Shown here piece after piece: positions 61,501 to 62,561 of a DNA stretch of 64,000 nucleotides (positions are counted from its first letter, which is position 1; every line of letters begins with the position of its first letter). The position numbers were made by a program, and so were the translations under genes. The DNA is from Heliocidaris tuberculata. Its lineage: Eukaryota > Echinodermata > Echinoidea > Camarodonta > Echinometridae. Location: NCBI GenBank assembly GCA_025618425.1, contig CM046833.1, positions 619,172-683,171 on the forward strand, in the 5' to 3' direction. Under the pieces are notes generated by a model, which was not told the DNA's origin, searched no databases, and saw only the letters and a list, made by a program, of their open reading frames with translations.

Positions 61501-62561
61501 CACAATTCAAGAACTCATTAATGAAATTACCAATTGATATCAACATGCAACTCAAAAAGAGCAGTATACTCCGAATCATGATACAATAATATGAATTTAA
61601 TTGAATAAAATCCCTTGAGTTATAGTCAGCAGTTTGAAAAAAACACTTTCACATTGAAACATTAGGTTATGAGAATGATGAGAATAATGGTATAAGTATT
61701 ATATCAAAGCAAAATATTTAGTTTAGCTTGAATGCACTTCTAATAAAATAGAAAATGTTGAATAAAATGATTCAAATTCAACTTTGTGTTGGGACATAAT
61801 TTATTTCTAATTTGTAATATTCACTAAATATTTTTTTTTATATAATCACTGAAATCATTATAACAGTATTATTTCTGATGATTGAAACGTATATTCCTGA
61901 AAGCGTTATCAAAGAGCACTTTGGGGCTTTCGTTTCGGTGGGTCTGACACCCCCTTCCCGATGGACAATTCTGTCAGTTGTTATATTTTTTGAAGACACC
62001 TCTTCCTTCTGACAAAATTTGGTCCCTTGGCTTCAGGGAAAAATTTACCCCAATTTTTAGGGGCCGTCTCACATCCCATCCCGACGGAAATTTTTGTCAG
62101 TTTTTGGTGTTTTGTAATGTCCAGTCGTACTCGTACTACTTCCTACTGACAAAGTTTGGTACATGGGGGAGATTGGGTGAAGTCGACCCGACTTTGGGGT
62201 CTCTTCTGGGAATGAACTACAATTTGCTAGCCATTAAGTAATTTTATAGATACCAGCCAATATAATATATACTACATAACTGTGAAAAGCATAAGGAAGT
62301 GTATAATAAAAAGTTCTATGTAATTGCAACATATAAATATCACTACCATTAAGTTCTATGATAGTTTTATTTAAATTACTTATGTTTGCATATACATTGC
62401 CTGTAGCATTGGACCCCCAAGCTTTCTTCAGTAACCTGCCAGAGGATGCCTATATCGACATGGAGGTTGATGACAATCACGTATTCATGTGTAGCCCTAA
62501 AGATGAAATGTGGAGCATATCCTGGGAGAAGGATGACCGACCCCTGGAAAATCCTTTTTTA
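8881..62561 (+). CDS. CUB / YWTD-propeller / EGF / sushi / Ig multidomain surface protein (25 exons, 3' end outside window)
   Basis: Exons: 8881-8924, 17852-18025, 19680-19858, 23884-24111, 24925-25141, 25748-25882, 26701-26827, 30226-30370, 31440-31556, 34642-34917, 40146-40299, 42407-42553, 42976-43093, 44526-44676, 45199-45327, 46120-46362, 48573-48732, 51623-51750, 52919-53191, 53877-54002, 54905-55081, 56284-56475, 57222-57380, 58184-58318, 62407-62561. All junctions are AG/GT and phase-matched, giving 1363 codons without a stop. Approximate domains: signal 1-23, CUB 25-132, propeller 1 134-415, EGF1 417-455, propeller 2 460-737, EGF2 738-780, propeller 3 781-1047, EGF3 1050-1090, sushi 1091-1149 and 1150-1213, Ig 1216-1311, second Ig from 1312. 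YWTD-EGF pairs in LRP family receptors bind extracellular ligands; this role is inferred. The gene is not recognised as an ortholog of LRP4, 5 or 6: it has a CUB domain, no LDL-A repeats so far, and three rather than four propellers. Ligands and anchoring are unknown. Confidence 0.85.
8925..11400. other. Intron 1, 5' part: nothing recognised
   Basis: AT-rich intron DNA with a G-run at 10256-10268, a long poly-T at 10486-10521 and (ATTC)-rich sequence near 9700-9720. Short open frames lack motifs. Confidence 0.4.
11413..11495. repeat. (GAA)n microsatellite
   Basis: Nearly pure GAA/AAG triplets over about 80 bp, within intron 1. The minus-strand open frame over it reads a serine run and is not a gene. 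Confidence 0.9.
11600..12965 (-). mobile_element. Degenerate non-LTR retrotransposon (reverse transcriptase part)
   Basis: Read on the minus strand it gives the usual LINE reverse-transcriptase landmarks in order: [13 protein letters not shown] near 12790, FRFRKKHS near 12640, [15 protein letters not shown] near 12550, a [12 protein letters not shown] block near 12380, FADDSNIF near 12290, and the C-terminal GPKLWNSL near 11690. Stops and frameshifts are frequent. The motif set fits the CR1/L2/Jockey group. Boundaries are approximate because the 5' and 3' ends are eroded. It lies antisense to the host gene inside intron 1. Confidence 0.8.
12970..13720. other. Intron 1 middle part, nothing recognised
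   Basis: Unique-looking AT-rich DNA between the two LINE relics. Open frames at 13232-13444 (minus) and 13513-13713 (plus) show no domain motif and are weakly supported. Confidence 0.35.
13725..14492 (+). mobile_element. 3' end of a non-LTR retrotransposon, plus strand
   Basis: Begins with a degenerate ORF2 tail ([14 protein letters not shown], the usual LINE C-terminal GPKLWN-like motif, near 13755-13800). It continues through a 3'UTR with pyrimidine-rich (CTTT)n near 14205-14260 and ends in the tail AAATCAAATCAAATCAAAT at 14473-14491. The same 3' end appears antisense at 29152-29295 and 29402-29495, so this is a dispersed family. Confidence 0.75.
14621..14749. mobile_element. Hairpin micro-MITE
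   Basis: GGGGCCTGGAGCATAAAGTG at the left and CTTTATATTATGCCCCGGG at the right are inverted. The arms also share ATCAATCTTATGATTG. About 50-bp arms around a 25-base loop. No open frame. Confidence 0.7.
14750..16140. other. Intron 1 DNA, nothing recognised
   Basis: AT-rich sequence without motifs or clear repeats; a G-run lies at 15970-15980. Confidence 0.35.
16209..16610. repeat. 147-bp-period tandem repeat
   Basis: Two good units (16209-16320 and 16356-16466) share AAATCGTCT.G.AGTGGTCATTTG, ATCTTTGGACT.TGGC and TTTCCTTTC.AGCTGA.CTAGCTC at a period of about 147 bp. A third, decayed unit (16528-16608) keeps GGTTTCCTTTCCAGCTAG. Poly-C runs (16484-16500 and 16616-16629) interrupt the array. 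Confidence 0.75.
16820..17404. mobile_element. Foldback MITE, copy A
   Basis: The left end AAAAGGAAATCCAAGCTTAAT and the right end ACCAAGGTTGGATTGCCCTTTT are diverged inverted repeats; the arms also pair at AAGTTATG versus CATAACGTTCTT. The body is closely similar, in the same orientation, to 53426-53853. Shared blocks include ATGGGAATTTCAAATT, AGGAGAAAACCG and TTTGAGTA. No coding capacity. Confidence 0.75.
17405..17851. other. 3' end of intron 1
   Basis: Contains a poly-C run (17721-17734) and a 20-base poly-T (17756-17777) upstream of the exon 2 acceptor CTTGATCTCCAG (17840-17851). The open frame through these homopolymers (from 17682) is not the true N-terminus. Confidence 0.55.
17852..18025 (+). 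CDS. Exon 2: signal peptide end and first half of CUB domain
   Basis: Encodes TLFTIAYG, then [20 protein letters not shown] and the DCVWVI core. [12 protein letters not shown] and CVW are hallmarks of the CUB N-terminal half. It ends after LNC at a GTATAA donor with two bases of a codon; exon 3 supplies the third base to give serine. CUB domains are extracellular beta-sandwiches that bind protein ligands. Confidence 0.9.
18243..18315. repeat. (TA)n microsatellite
   Basis: About 70 bp of alternating TA within intron 2. Confidence 0.9.
18653..19314. mobile_element. TIR element in intron 2
   Basis: GTGACCCGACGCCATAAAAC with CTACAATAAATCGT at the left is inverted at the right as GACTTATTGTAGG with TTTTGAGGCGGCGGGTCAC. 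The internal sequence has no transposase. No convincing target-site duplication, so the superfamily is unassigned. Confidence 0.65.
19680..19858 (+). CDS. Exon 3: second half of CUB domain
   Basis: Follows TTTTTAG and encodes [20 protein letters not shown] and [24 protein letters not shown], the fourth cysteine (QYC) and the INF..S....F.ISFE ending complete a canonical four-cysteine CUB. Ends one base into a codon at GTAAGC. Only this first CUB domain is present. Confidence 0.92.
19859..21984. other. Intron 3, 5' part: nothing recognised
   Basis: AT-rich intron with a 19-base C-run (20377-20395) and short poly-T tracts. The open frames have no motif. Confidence 0.35.
21988..23392. mobile_element. 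Foldback element with GCCGGTGTCAT termini
   Basis: The left end TGCCGGTGTCATAGGCGATT and the right end GATCGACCATGACACCGGCA are inverted. Each terminal 150-200 bp consists of short repeats of CGATTGGTTCC and CGACTAGTCG type. The interior (22170-23250) is AT- and homopolymer-rich and includes GGATACGCCACTGC at 22977 and CACTGGCGTACTGGTGGGG at 23050, which look like ends of other nested elements. No target duplication identified. Confidence 0.65.
23393..23883. other. 3' part of intron 3
   Basis: No repeat boundary or gene found; a C-run lies at 23816-23825. A pyrimidine-rich stretch precedes the exon 4 acceptor. Confidence 0.4.
23884..24111 (+). CDS. Exon 4: propeller 1, blades 1 and 2
   Basis: Encodes the linker and first two YWTD-like blades: [16 protein letters not shown] and [15 protein letters not shown], where VIWSE and LMWSD replace the classical YWTD. 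The acceptor is taken at ATCAAG (23883). The AG at 23898 is also in frame and would shorten the protein by five residues. Ends phase 1 at GTATGC. Confidence 0.85.
24112..24924. other. Intron 4
   Basis: No gene seen. The stretch has ordinary base composition with no repeat that could be bounded. Confidence 0.4.
24925..25141 (+). CDS. Exon 5: propeller 1, blade 3
   Basis: After TTCTTCAG it encodes the loop [18 protein letters not shown] and a full YWTD blade: [19 protein letters not shown], then [15 protein letters not shown], then [19 protein letters not shown] is the textbook LDL-receptor class B signature. Ends phase 2 before GTAAGG. Confidence 0.93.
25142..25747. other. Intron 5
   Basis: Short intron with a G-run (25299-25309) and a T-rich acceptor region. 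No gene. Confidence 0.4.
25748..25882 (+). CDS. Exon 6: propeller 1, blade 4
   Basis: Encodes [29 protein letters not shown] and [22 protein letters not shown]-like VERSNLAG and GITIDY match the class B repeat. Ends phase 2 at GTAAGT. Confidence 0.93.
25883..26700. other. Intron 6
   Basis: AT-rich with a G-run at 26286-26301. No gene or bounded repeat. Confidence 0.4.
26701..26827 (+). CDS. Exon 7: propeller 1, blade 5
   Basis: Encodes [20 protein letters not shown], then [25 protein letters not shown] stands in for YWTD; the [10 protein letters not shown] stretch is the usual blade ending. Ends phase 0 at GTAAGG. Confidence 0.92.
27025..27137. mobile_element. 113-bp hAT-like micro-MITE
   Basis: Inverted ends CAGAGGCGTC and GACGCCTCTG, extended by TTCGTTCG on each arm. 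The 8-bp GTAACCAT is duplicated exactly on both sides (27017-27024 and 27138-27145). The near-palindromic interior has GGAGGGGC inverted as GCCCCTCC. Very short, with a perfect duplication, so relatively young. Confidence 0.85.
27375..27546. repeat. 12-14-bp minisatellite (TATGTATTCAAT)n
   Basis: About 14 tandem copies of TATGTATTCAATT with small variants, inside intron 7. The open frame through it is an artefact of the unit. Confidence 0.88.
27560..28680. other. Intron 7 stretch of higher complexity, identity unknown
   Basis: Less AT-rich than its surroundings and carrying short frames on both strands. The minus strand at 28082-28288 reads [18 protein letters not shown] then [13 protein letters not shown], and the codons look protein-like but break quickly. 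It may be a decayed transposon coding region. No family is recognised. Confidence 0.3.
28687..28748. repeat. (TG)n(TA)n microsatellite
   Basis: TG repeats run into TA repeats. It borders the left side of the large inverted repeat at 28816. Confidence 0.88.
28816..29105. repeat. Near-perfect inverted repeat, 131-bp arms
   Basis: Left arm 28816-28946 and right arm 28975-29105 are reverse complements with only about two mismatches, around a 28-base loop. The arms are GC-richer than the surrounding intron and read through in several frames, but no protein family is recognisable. (TA)n tracts abut both sides. RNA from this intron would fold into a hairpin of about 130 bp. Confidence 0.92.
29102..29151. 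repeat. (TA)n microsatellite
   Basis: Alternating TA on the right side of the inverted repeat. Confidence 0.88.
29152..29295 (-). mobile_element. LINE 3'-end fragment, antisense
   Basis: Starts TTCGATTTGATTTGATATTC, the complement of the tail seen at 14473-14491. After a (TA)n insert it continues with CATGAATTTACAATCTT and TACATAGAAAAAAT, matching the 3'UTR at 14395-14445 in reverse. Confidence 0.7.
29325..29400. repeat. Fragment with GACGTTTCGGTCAAAGACC motif
   Basis: Carries GAAAGAGTAAATACTCAGGAG and GACTGACGTTTCGGTCAAAG, shared with the foldback at 29561-29718. Such motifs next to (TA)n are common at Penelope-like element ends; the assignment is tentative. Confidence 0.5.
29402..29495 (-). 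mobile_element. Second copy of the LINE 3'-end fragment
   Basis: Nearly identical to 29205-29290 (TTTACAATCTTTAAACATG, TTGACGTCCTCATCATT). This stretch therefore holds a local duplication of LINE tail plus (TA)n. Confidence 0.65.
29497..29560. repeat. (TA)n microsatellite
   Basis: Alternating TA broken once by CCC. Confidence 0.85.
29561..29718. repeat. Foldback with GGTCTTTGACCGAAACGTC motif
   Basis: CGAAGAAAGAGTAAATACTC at the left is inverted as GAGTATTTACTCCTTCTTCG at the right. GACTGACGTTTCGGTCAAAG is inverted as CTTTGACCGAAACGTCAGTC. Flanked by (TA)n on both sides. Probably a Penelope-like terminal fragment in inverted duplication; see findings for a possible hammerhead-like core. Confidence 0.65.
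29764..29820. repeat. (TA)n microsatellite
   Basis: Alternating TA of about 50 bp, within intron 7. Confidence 0.88.
30226..30370 (+). CDS. Exon 8: propeller 1, blade 6
   Basis: Phase 0 start after CTGTTAAAG. Encodes [18 protein letters not shown], then [25 protein letters not shown] occupies the YWTD position but lacks W and D, as often happens in the closing blade. Ends phase 1 at GTAAGT, directly before an EGF exon. Confidence 0.88.
30371..31439. other. Intron 8, includes a 28-base G-run
   Basis: Poly-G at 30850-30877. At 30890-30965 it has a short match (CCGACGGCTACAGTCAGACTG, ACAACCTTTT, ATGGTCTAAGTAACTT) to the arm of the TIR element at 40567-42010, so it holds a fragment of that family. 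Confidence 0.55.
31440..31556 (+). CDS. Exon 9: EGF-like module 1
   Basis: Encodes [16 protein letters not shown], then [19 protein letters not shown]. Six cysteines in EGF spacing, of the kind that follows each propeller in LRP proteins. The exon is symmetrical, phase 1 at both ends. Confidence 0.93.
31782..33798 (+). mobile_element. Non-autonomous Helitron
   Basis: The 5' end is TCTATATAAAAGCCGATACG directly after an A, and the 3' end is CTAG (33795-33798) directly before a T, as expected for insertion between A and T. About 7 bases upstream of CTAG is a GC-rich hairpin, GGCGC-GAA-GCGCC, lengthened by CTGCC/GGCAG. TC start, terminal hairpin and CTRR end without TIRs or target duplication are Helitron diagnostics. 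No Rep/helicase frame. It inserted in intron 9. Confidence 0.8.
33630..33722. repeat. Palindromic repeat inside the Helitron
   Basis: TTTACCGGGTCACAAAACTA is inverted as TAGTGTTGTGACCCTGTAAA. Three copies of ATCTTATAAGAT, itself palindromic, lie between. Confidence 0.8.
33799..34641. other. 3' part of intron 9
   Basis: Repeated GGTTGC.GATCGGTTGCAG-like motifs (33920-34060) and roughly inverted CTAGTGACAA / TTGTCACGCTAGTG ends (33836 and 34330) hint at a decayed foldback element. No coding sequence recognised. Confidence 0.4.
34642..34917 (+). CDS. Exon 10: propeller 2, first strands and blade 1
   Basis: Encodes [20 protein letters not shown], then [33 protein letters not shown] and [21 protein letters not shown] is the entry strand typical of LRP propellers and VVFYSD a class B motif. 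It carries two extra cysteines (LCR and PDC). Phase 1 at both ends. Confidence 0.9.
34930..35345. repeat. Tandem (ATC)n-containing repeat
   Basis: Three roughly 110-140-bp copies of a unit holding ATATCATCATCATCGTC, TTCATCGTTGATATCATC and AATTCCATCATTATAGCT. It begins 13 bp after the exon 10 donor. Confidence 0.85.
35439..37163. mobile_element. Foldback element built of about 30-bp repeats, with 8-bp target duplication
   Basis: The termini GGGGTCCGCTGGCTAGTCAT and ATGACTAGCGAGGTTGCCCC are inverted, with GTGGAAAC duplicated outside (35431-35438 and 37164-37171). The right half (36545-37150) holds about 20 copies of a 28-30-bp unit, GGGTCGCTATTCATAATANGA. These run in one orientation to 36770 and in the opposite one after it. 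The left half (35439-35545) has the same units. A LINE fragment is nested at 35565-36545. The superfamily is unclear. Confidence 0.8.
35565..36545 (-). mobile_element. LINE 3' fragment nested in the foldback element
   Basis: The minus strand reads the LINE ORF2 C-terminus: [34 protein letters not shown], then [20 protein letters not shown] (36249-36566), followed by [20 protein letters not shown] near 36170. Its 3' tail reaches 35566 as AAATCAAATTAA. Same CR1/L2-like group as the other LINE relics here. The 5' end is truncated. Confidence 0.8.
37290..39960. mobile_element. Large foldback element with internal minisatellite
   Basis: Blocks in the left arm recur inverted in the right arm: AGGAGACCGCAAAGTAAC (37332) versus GTTGCTTTGCGGTCTCGCC (39904), GATCACGGAAGCAACGC (37429) versus GCATTGCTTCCGTGATC (39808), and AAGATCGCTCACGCCTCCCT (37724) versus AGGGAGGCGTGCGGGATCTT (39756). 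The arms exceed 400 bp. They also hold GTTATAACGGTTTCGCG-type repeats. No transposase. The outer limits are approximate. Confidence 0.7.
38690..39260. repeat. About 45-bp purine-rich minisatellite
   Basis: About 12-13 diverged tandem copies of AGAAGAAAAACAAAGAAATA followed by CATAAGGAAAAAAGAAGACAGAG. The long minus-strand frames here (up to 279 codons of F, S, L and C) are the repeat read through. Confidence 0.9.
40146..40299 (+). CDS. Exon 11: propeller 2, blade 2
   Basis: Encodes [19 protein letters not shown], then [20 protein letters not shown] and [12 protein letters not shown] textbook YWTD repeat (LAVDW..KNLYWTD). Starts phase 1 and ends phase 2 at GTAGGT. The inverted DNA of the two foldback elements lies just upstream. 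Confidence 0.95.
40567..42010. mobile_element. TIR element that is almost one long palindrome (copy 1)
   Basis: Ends GAGCCTGTCCCGAAATAGTC and GACTATTTCGGGACAGGCTC are perfect inverted repeats. The match continues along nearly the whole element: about 640-bp arms, with only roughly 140 bp (41215-41355) unpaired. Shared arm blocks include GACCCCAAAGTCGGGTC and AGGAAGAGCTATGGATGTAC. No transposase. A second copy is at 60597-62211 and a scrap at 30890-30965. No target duplication is evident. Confidence 0.85.
42407..42553 (+). CDS. Exon 12: propeller 2, blade 3
   Basis: Encodes [32 protein letters not shown] and [28 protein letters not shown] is the class B signature. Phase 2 at both ends. Confidence 0.94.
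42565..42690. repeat. AT-rich (ATA/GATAAT)n simple repeat
   Basis: Irregular ATAATAATGATAATA simple sequence directly after the exon 12 donor. Confidence 0.75.
42976..43093 (+). CDS. Exon 13: propeller 2, blade 4
   Basis: After TTGTCCGAG it encodes [18 protein letters not shown], then [25 protein letters not shown]...INKVD..G fits the family. Phase 2 start, phase 0 end at GTAAGA. Confidence 0.92.
43162..43748. mobile_element. Foldback MITE, TTAA type
   Basis: AGGTCCGCTGCAACCCAAAT with GCAAGTTGATT at the left is inverted at the right as AATCAACTTGCATTTGGGTT then GCAGGGGCCCTTT. TTAA precedes it (43158) and a decayed TTGA follows. The arms of about 190 bp include CATGCTAAGCTTCATCCTAA and ATCTCATTCTGGCA in both orientations. 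Confidence 0.8.
44405..44482 (-). mobile_element. LINE tail scrap and poly-C run
   Basis: GATTTGATGTTCATTTATTT is the complement of the LINE 3' tail at 14455-14490. It is followed by a C-run of about 24 bases and GGGTCCGCCACTAG. Confidence 0.5.
44526..44676 (+). CDS. Exon 14: propeller 2, blade 5
   Basis: Phase 0 start after TTCATTAG. Encodes [38 protein letters not shown] and [17 protein letters not shown] is a YWTD variant; the end leads into EGF2 in phase 1. Confidence 0.92.
44677..45198. other. Intron 14
   Basis: Contains irregular TATTATTATTG simple repeats (44920-45010). No gene. Confidence 0.45.
45199..45327 (+). CDS. Exon 15: EGF-like module 2
   Basis: Encodes [19 protein letters not shown], then [25 protein letters not shown] and six cysteines match the LRP-type EGF that caps a propeller. 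Phase 1 at both ends. The upstream T-rich acceptor is TTGTTTTTGAAG. Confidence 0.95.
45440..46020. repeat. Irregular TTCGGAATTATGAA repeat
   Basis: Scattered copies of CCTTCGGAATTATGAACC, TTTCATTTTCGGAATT and variants through intron 15. The same motif family occurs inverted at 59370-59780. Confidence 0.7.
46120..46362 (+). CDS. Exon 16: propeller 3, blades 1 and 2
   Basis: Encodes [20 protein letters not shown], then [20 protein letters not shown] and [14 protein letters not shown]...I..V is the entry strand, and VTFDP....VYWTD.....R..LDG is a perfect class B repeat. Phase 1 at both ends. Confidence 0.95.
46363..47105. other. Intron 16, 5' part
   Basis: No gene seen; an A-rich stretch lies at 46985-47060. 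Confidence 0.4.
47106..47295. repeat. Foldback repeat beside (TA)n
   Basis: GCATTTTCAAGTCCAACAGTG at the left is inverted as CACTGTTGGACTTGAAAATGC at the right. TTTACACGGATTCG pairs with CGAGTAATCCGTGTAAA near the centre. Arms about 90 bp. Confidence 0.8.
47357..47402. repeat. (TA)n microsatellite
   Basis: Alternating TA, 60 bp after the foldback repeat. Confidence 0.88.
47404..48572. other. 3' part of intron 16
   Basis: AT-rich with no bounded repeat or gene. Minus-strand open frames (47657-47857, 47884-48084) lack motifs. Confidence 0.4.
48573..48732 (+). CDS. Exon 17: propeller 3, blade 3
   Basis: Encodes [38 protein letters not shown] and [22 protein letters not shown]....LYWTDSG is canonical. 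Phase 1 start, phase 2 end. Confidence 0.96.
48733..49330. other. Intron 17, 5' part
   Basis: A-rich (AAAC)n at 48775-48820 and a 24-base poly-T at 49155-49179. No gene. Confidence 0.45.
49337..49441. repeat. (TA)n microsatellite
   Basis: About 100 bp of mostly alternating TA with a few interruptions. Confidence 0.9.
49830..51545 (+). mobile_element. 5'-truncated non-LTR retrotransposon (CR1/L2-like)
   Basis: The plus strand encodes most of a reverse transcriptase: [46 protein letters not shown] and the catalytic YADD at 50272-50283. It continues through [29 protein letters not shown] and ends [15 protein letters not shown]. The frame is broken near 49990, at 50439 and at 50728, so it is dead but much less decayed than the intron 1 copy. 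The 5' endonuclease part is missing. The 3' tail is AAATTGAAATTGAATTGA, 78 bp before exon 18. This is the youngest-looking LINE here. Confidence 0.9.
51585..51614. repeat. (AC)n microsatellite at a splice acceptor
   Basis: Pure AC dinucleotides end eight bases before the exon 18 acceptor, in the place normally taken by the polypyrimidine tract. Confidence 0.92.
51623..51750 (+). CDS. Exon 18: propeller 3, blade 4
   Basis: After CGCCCACAG it encodes [40 protein letters not shown] and YN. FWTDWG....IERA.MDG...V is a strict class B repeat. Phase 2 start, phase 1 end. Confidence 0.96.
51751..52493. other. Intron 18, 5' part
   Basis: No gene. GAGCGAAAGGAGCGAGC near 52397 resembles the GAGCGAGC motifs of the hAT-like element at 2635, as does 52656-52672. 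It may be a scrap of a related repeat. Confidence 0.4.
52494..52536. repeat. (TA)n microsatellite
   Basis: Alternating TA within intron 18. Confidence 0.88.
52919..53191 (+). CDS. Exon 19: propeller 3, blades 5 and 6
   Basis: Encodes [40 protein letters not shown] and [30 protein letters not shown] has cysteine where threonine is usual, a variant also common in this position of LRP propellers. LYWTDW closes the propeller. Phase 1 at both ends. Confidence 0.95.
53426..53853. mobile_element. Foldback MITE, copy B (truncated)
   Basis: Same family and orientation as 16820-17404: ATGGGAATTTCAAATTGGCC, AGGAGAAAACCGGAATTTAA, ACATTCATAACTTTCTTATT and the end GATTGGATTGCCCTTTAAA. The left end is missing. 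It stops 23 bp before exon 20, so it borders the splice acceptor. Confidence 0.8.
53877..54002 (+). CDS. Exon 20: EGF-like module 3
   Basis: Encodes [20 protein letters not shown], then [18 protein letters not shown]. Six cysteines, CAC.DGF..D..TC. Completes the third propeller-EGF unit. Phase 1 at both ends. Confidence 0.94.
54003..54904. other. Intron 20
   Basis: No gene or bounded repeat. AT-rich. Confidence 0.4.
54905..55081 (+). CDS. Exon 21: sushi (CCP) module 1
   Basis: Encodes [38 protein letters not shown] and [26 protein letters not shown]...G.W and the last C define a sushi module. It has six cysteines rather than four, like sushi modules of selectins and polydom. One exon, phase 1 at both ends. 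Confidence 0.9.
55082..56283. other. Intron 21
   Basis: A G-rich stretch lies at 55636-55670. Open frames (55797-56012, 55890-56099) lack motifs. No gene. Confidence 0.4.
56284..56475 (+). CDS. Exon 22: sushi (CCP) module 2
   Basis: Encodes [36 protein letters not shown] and [19 protein letters not shown]. Clear sushi pattern with six cysteines and the conserved GEWTG.P..C ending. Phase 1 at both ends; the donor is GTTAGT. Confidence 0.95.
56476..57221. other. Intron 22
   Basis: C-runs at 56484-56496 and 56800-56813, the latter followed by a poly-A tract. No gene. Confidence 0.45.
57222..57380 (+). CDS. Exon 23: Ig-like domain 1, first half
   Basis: Encodes [18 protein letters not shown], then [20 protein letters not shown] and [12 protein letters not shown] (B-strand cysteine) and TWFKD (C-strand tryptophan) mark an I-set type Ig. 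Phase 1 at both ends. Confidence 0.9.
57381..58183. other. Intron 23
   Basis: AT-rich with A-runs. No gene or bounded repeat. Confidence 0.45.
58184..58318 (+). CDS. Exon 24: Ig-like domain 1, second half
   Basis: Encodes [20 protein letters not shown], then [36 protein letters not shown] is the classic E-F strand of an Ig with the D-x-G-x-Y-x-C motif (here H-E-G-H-Y-A-C). Phase 1 at both ends. Confidence 0.92.
58319..59369. other. Intron 24, 5' part
   Basis: Homopolymers dominate: poly-A 58357-58381, G-run 58803-58816, poly-T 58970-58989, C-run 59318-59341. No gene. Confidence 0.45.
59370..59780. repeat. Irregular TTCATAATTCCGAAAATGAA repeat
   Basis: About ten loose copies of GGTTCATAATTCCGAAAATG. 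This is the inverted orientation of the family at 45440-46020. Confidence 0.75.
59781..60596. other. Intron 24, middle part
   Basis: Purine-rich and homopolymer-rich (C-run 59808-59823, G-run 60092-60104). GATAAACTAAGTTTTTCGAGC motifs near 60460-60550 are weakly palindromic. No gene. Confidence 0.4.
60597..62211. mobile_element. Palindromic TIR element (copy 2, right end truncated)
   Basis: The left arm begins GGGAGTCTTTCCCGAAATGG and follows the 40567 element through AGGAAGAGCTATAAATGTAC and a C-run/A-run at 61008-61047. The right arm (61900-62211) matches in inverse up to GGTCTCTTCTGGG, then stops. About 130 bp of the outer right terminus is missing. Diverged from copy 1. Confidence 0.8.
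62407..62561 (+). CDS. Exon 25: Ig-like domain 2, first half
   Basis: After TTGCCTGTAG it encodes [40 protein letters not shown] and [15 protein letters not shown] and [11 protein letters not shown] are the B and C strands of an Ig domain. Ends phase 0 at GTAAGA. The rest of the domain must lie beyond position 64000, because no matching second half was found downstream. Confidence 0.85.

Noticed and set aside
8881..62561. Naming the gene LRP4, LRP5 or LRP6
   Set aside because: Shared propeller-EGF units are not enough: the CUB, sushi and Ig modules and the three-propeller count do not fit, and the cytoplasmic tail is not in the window.
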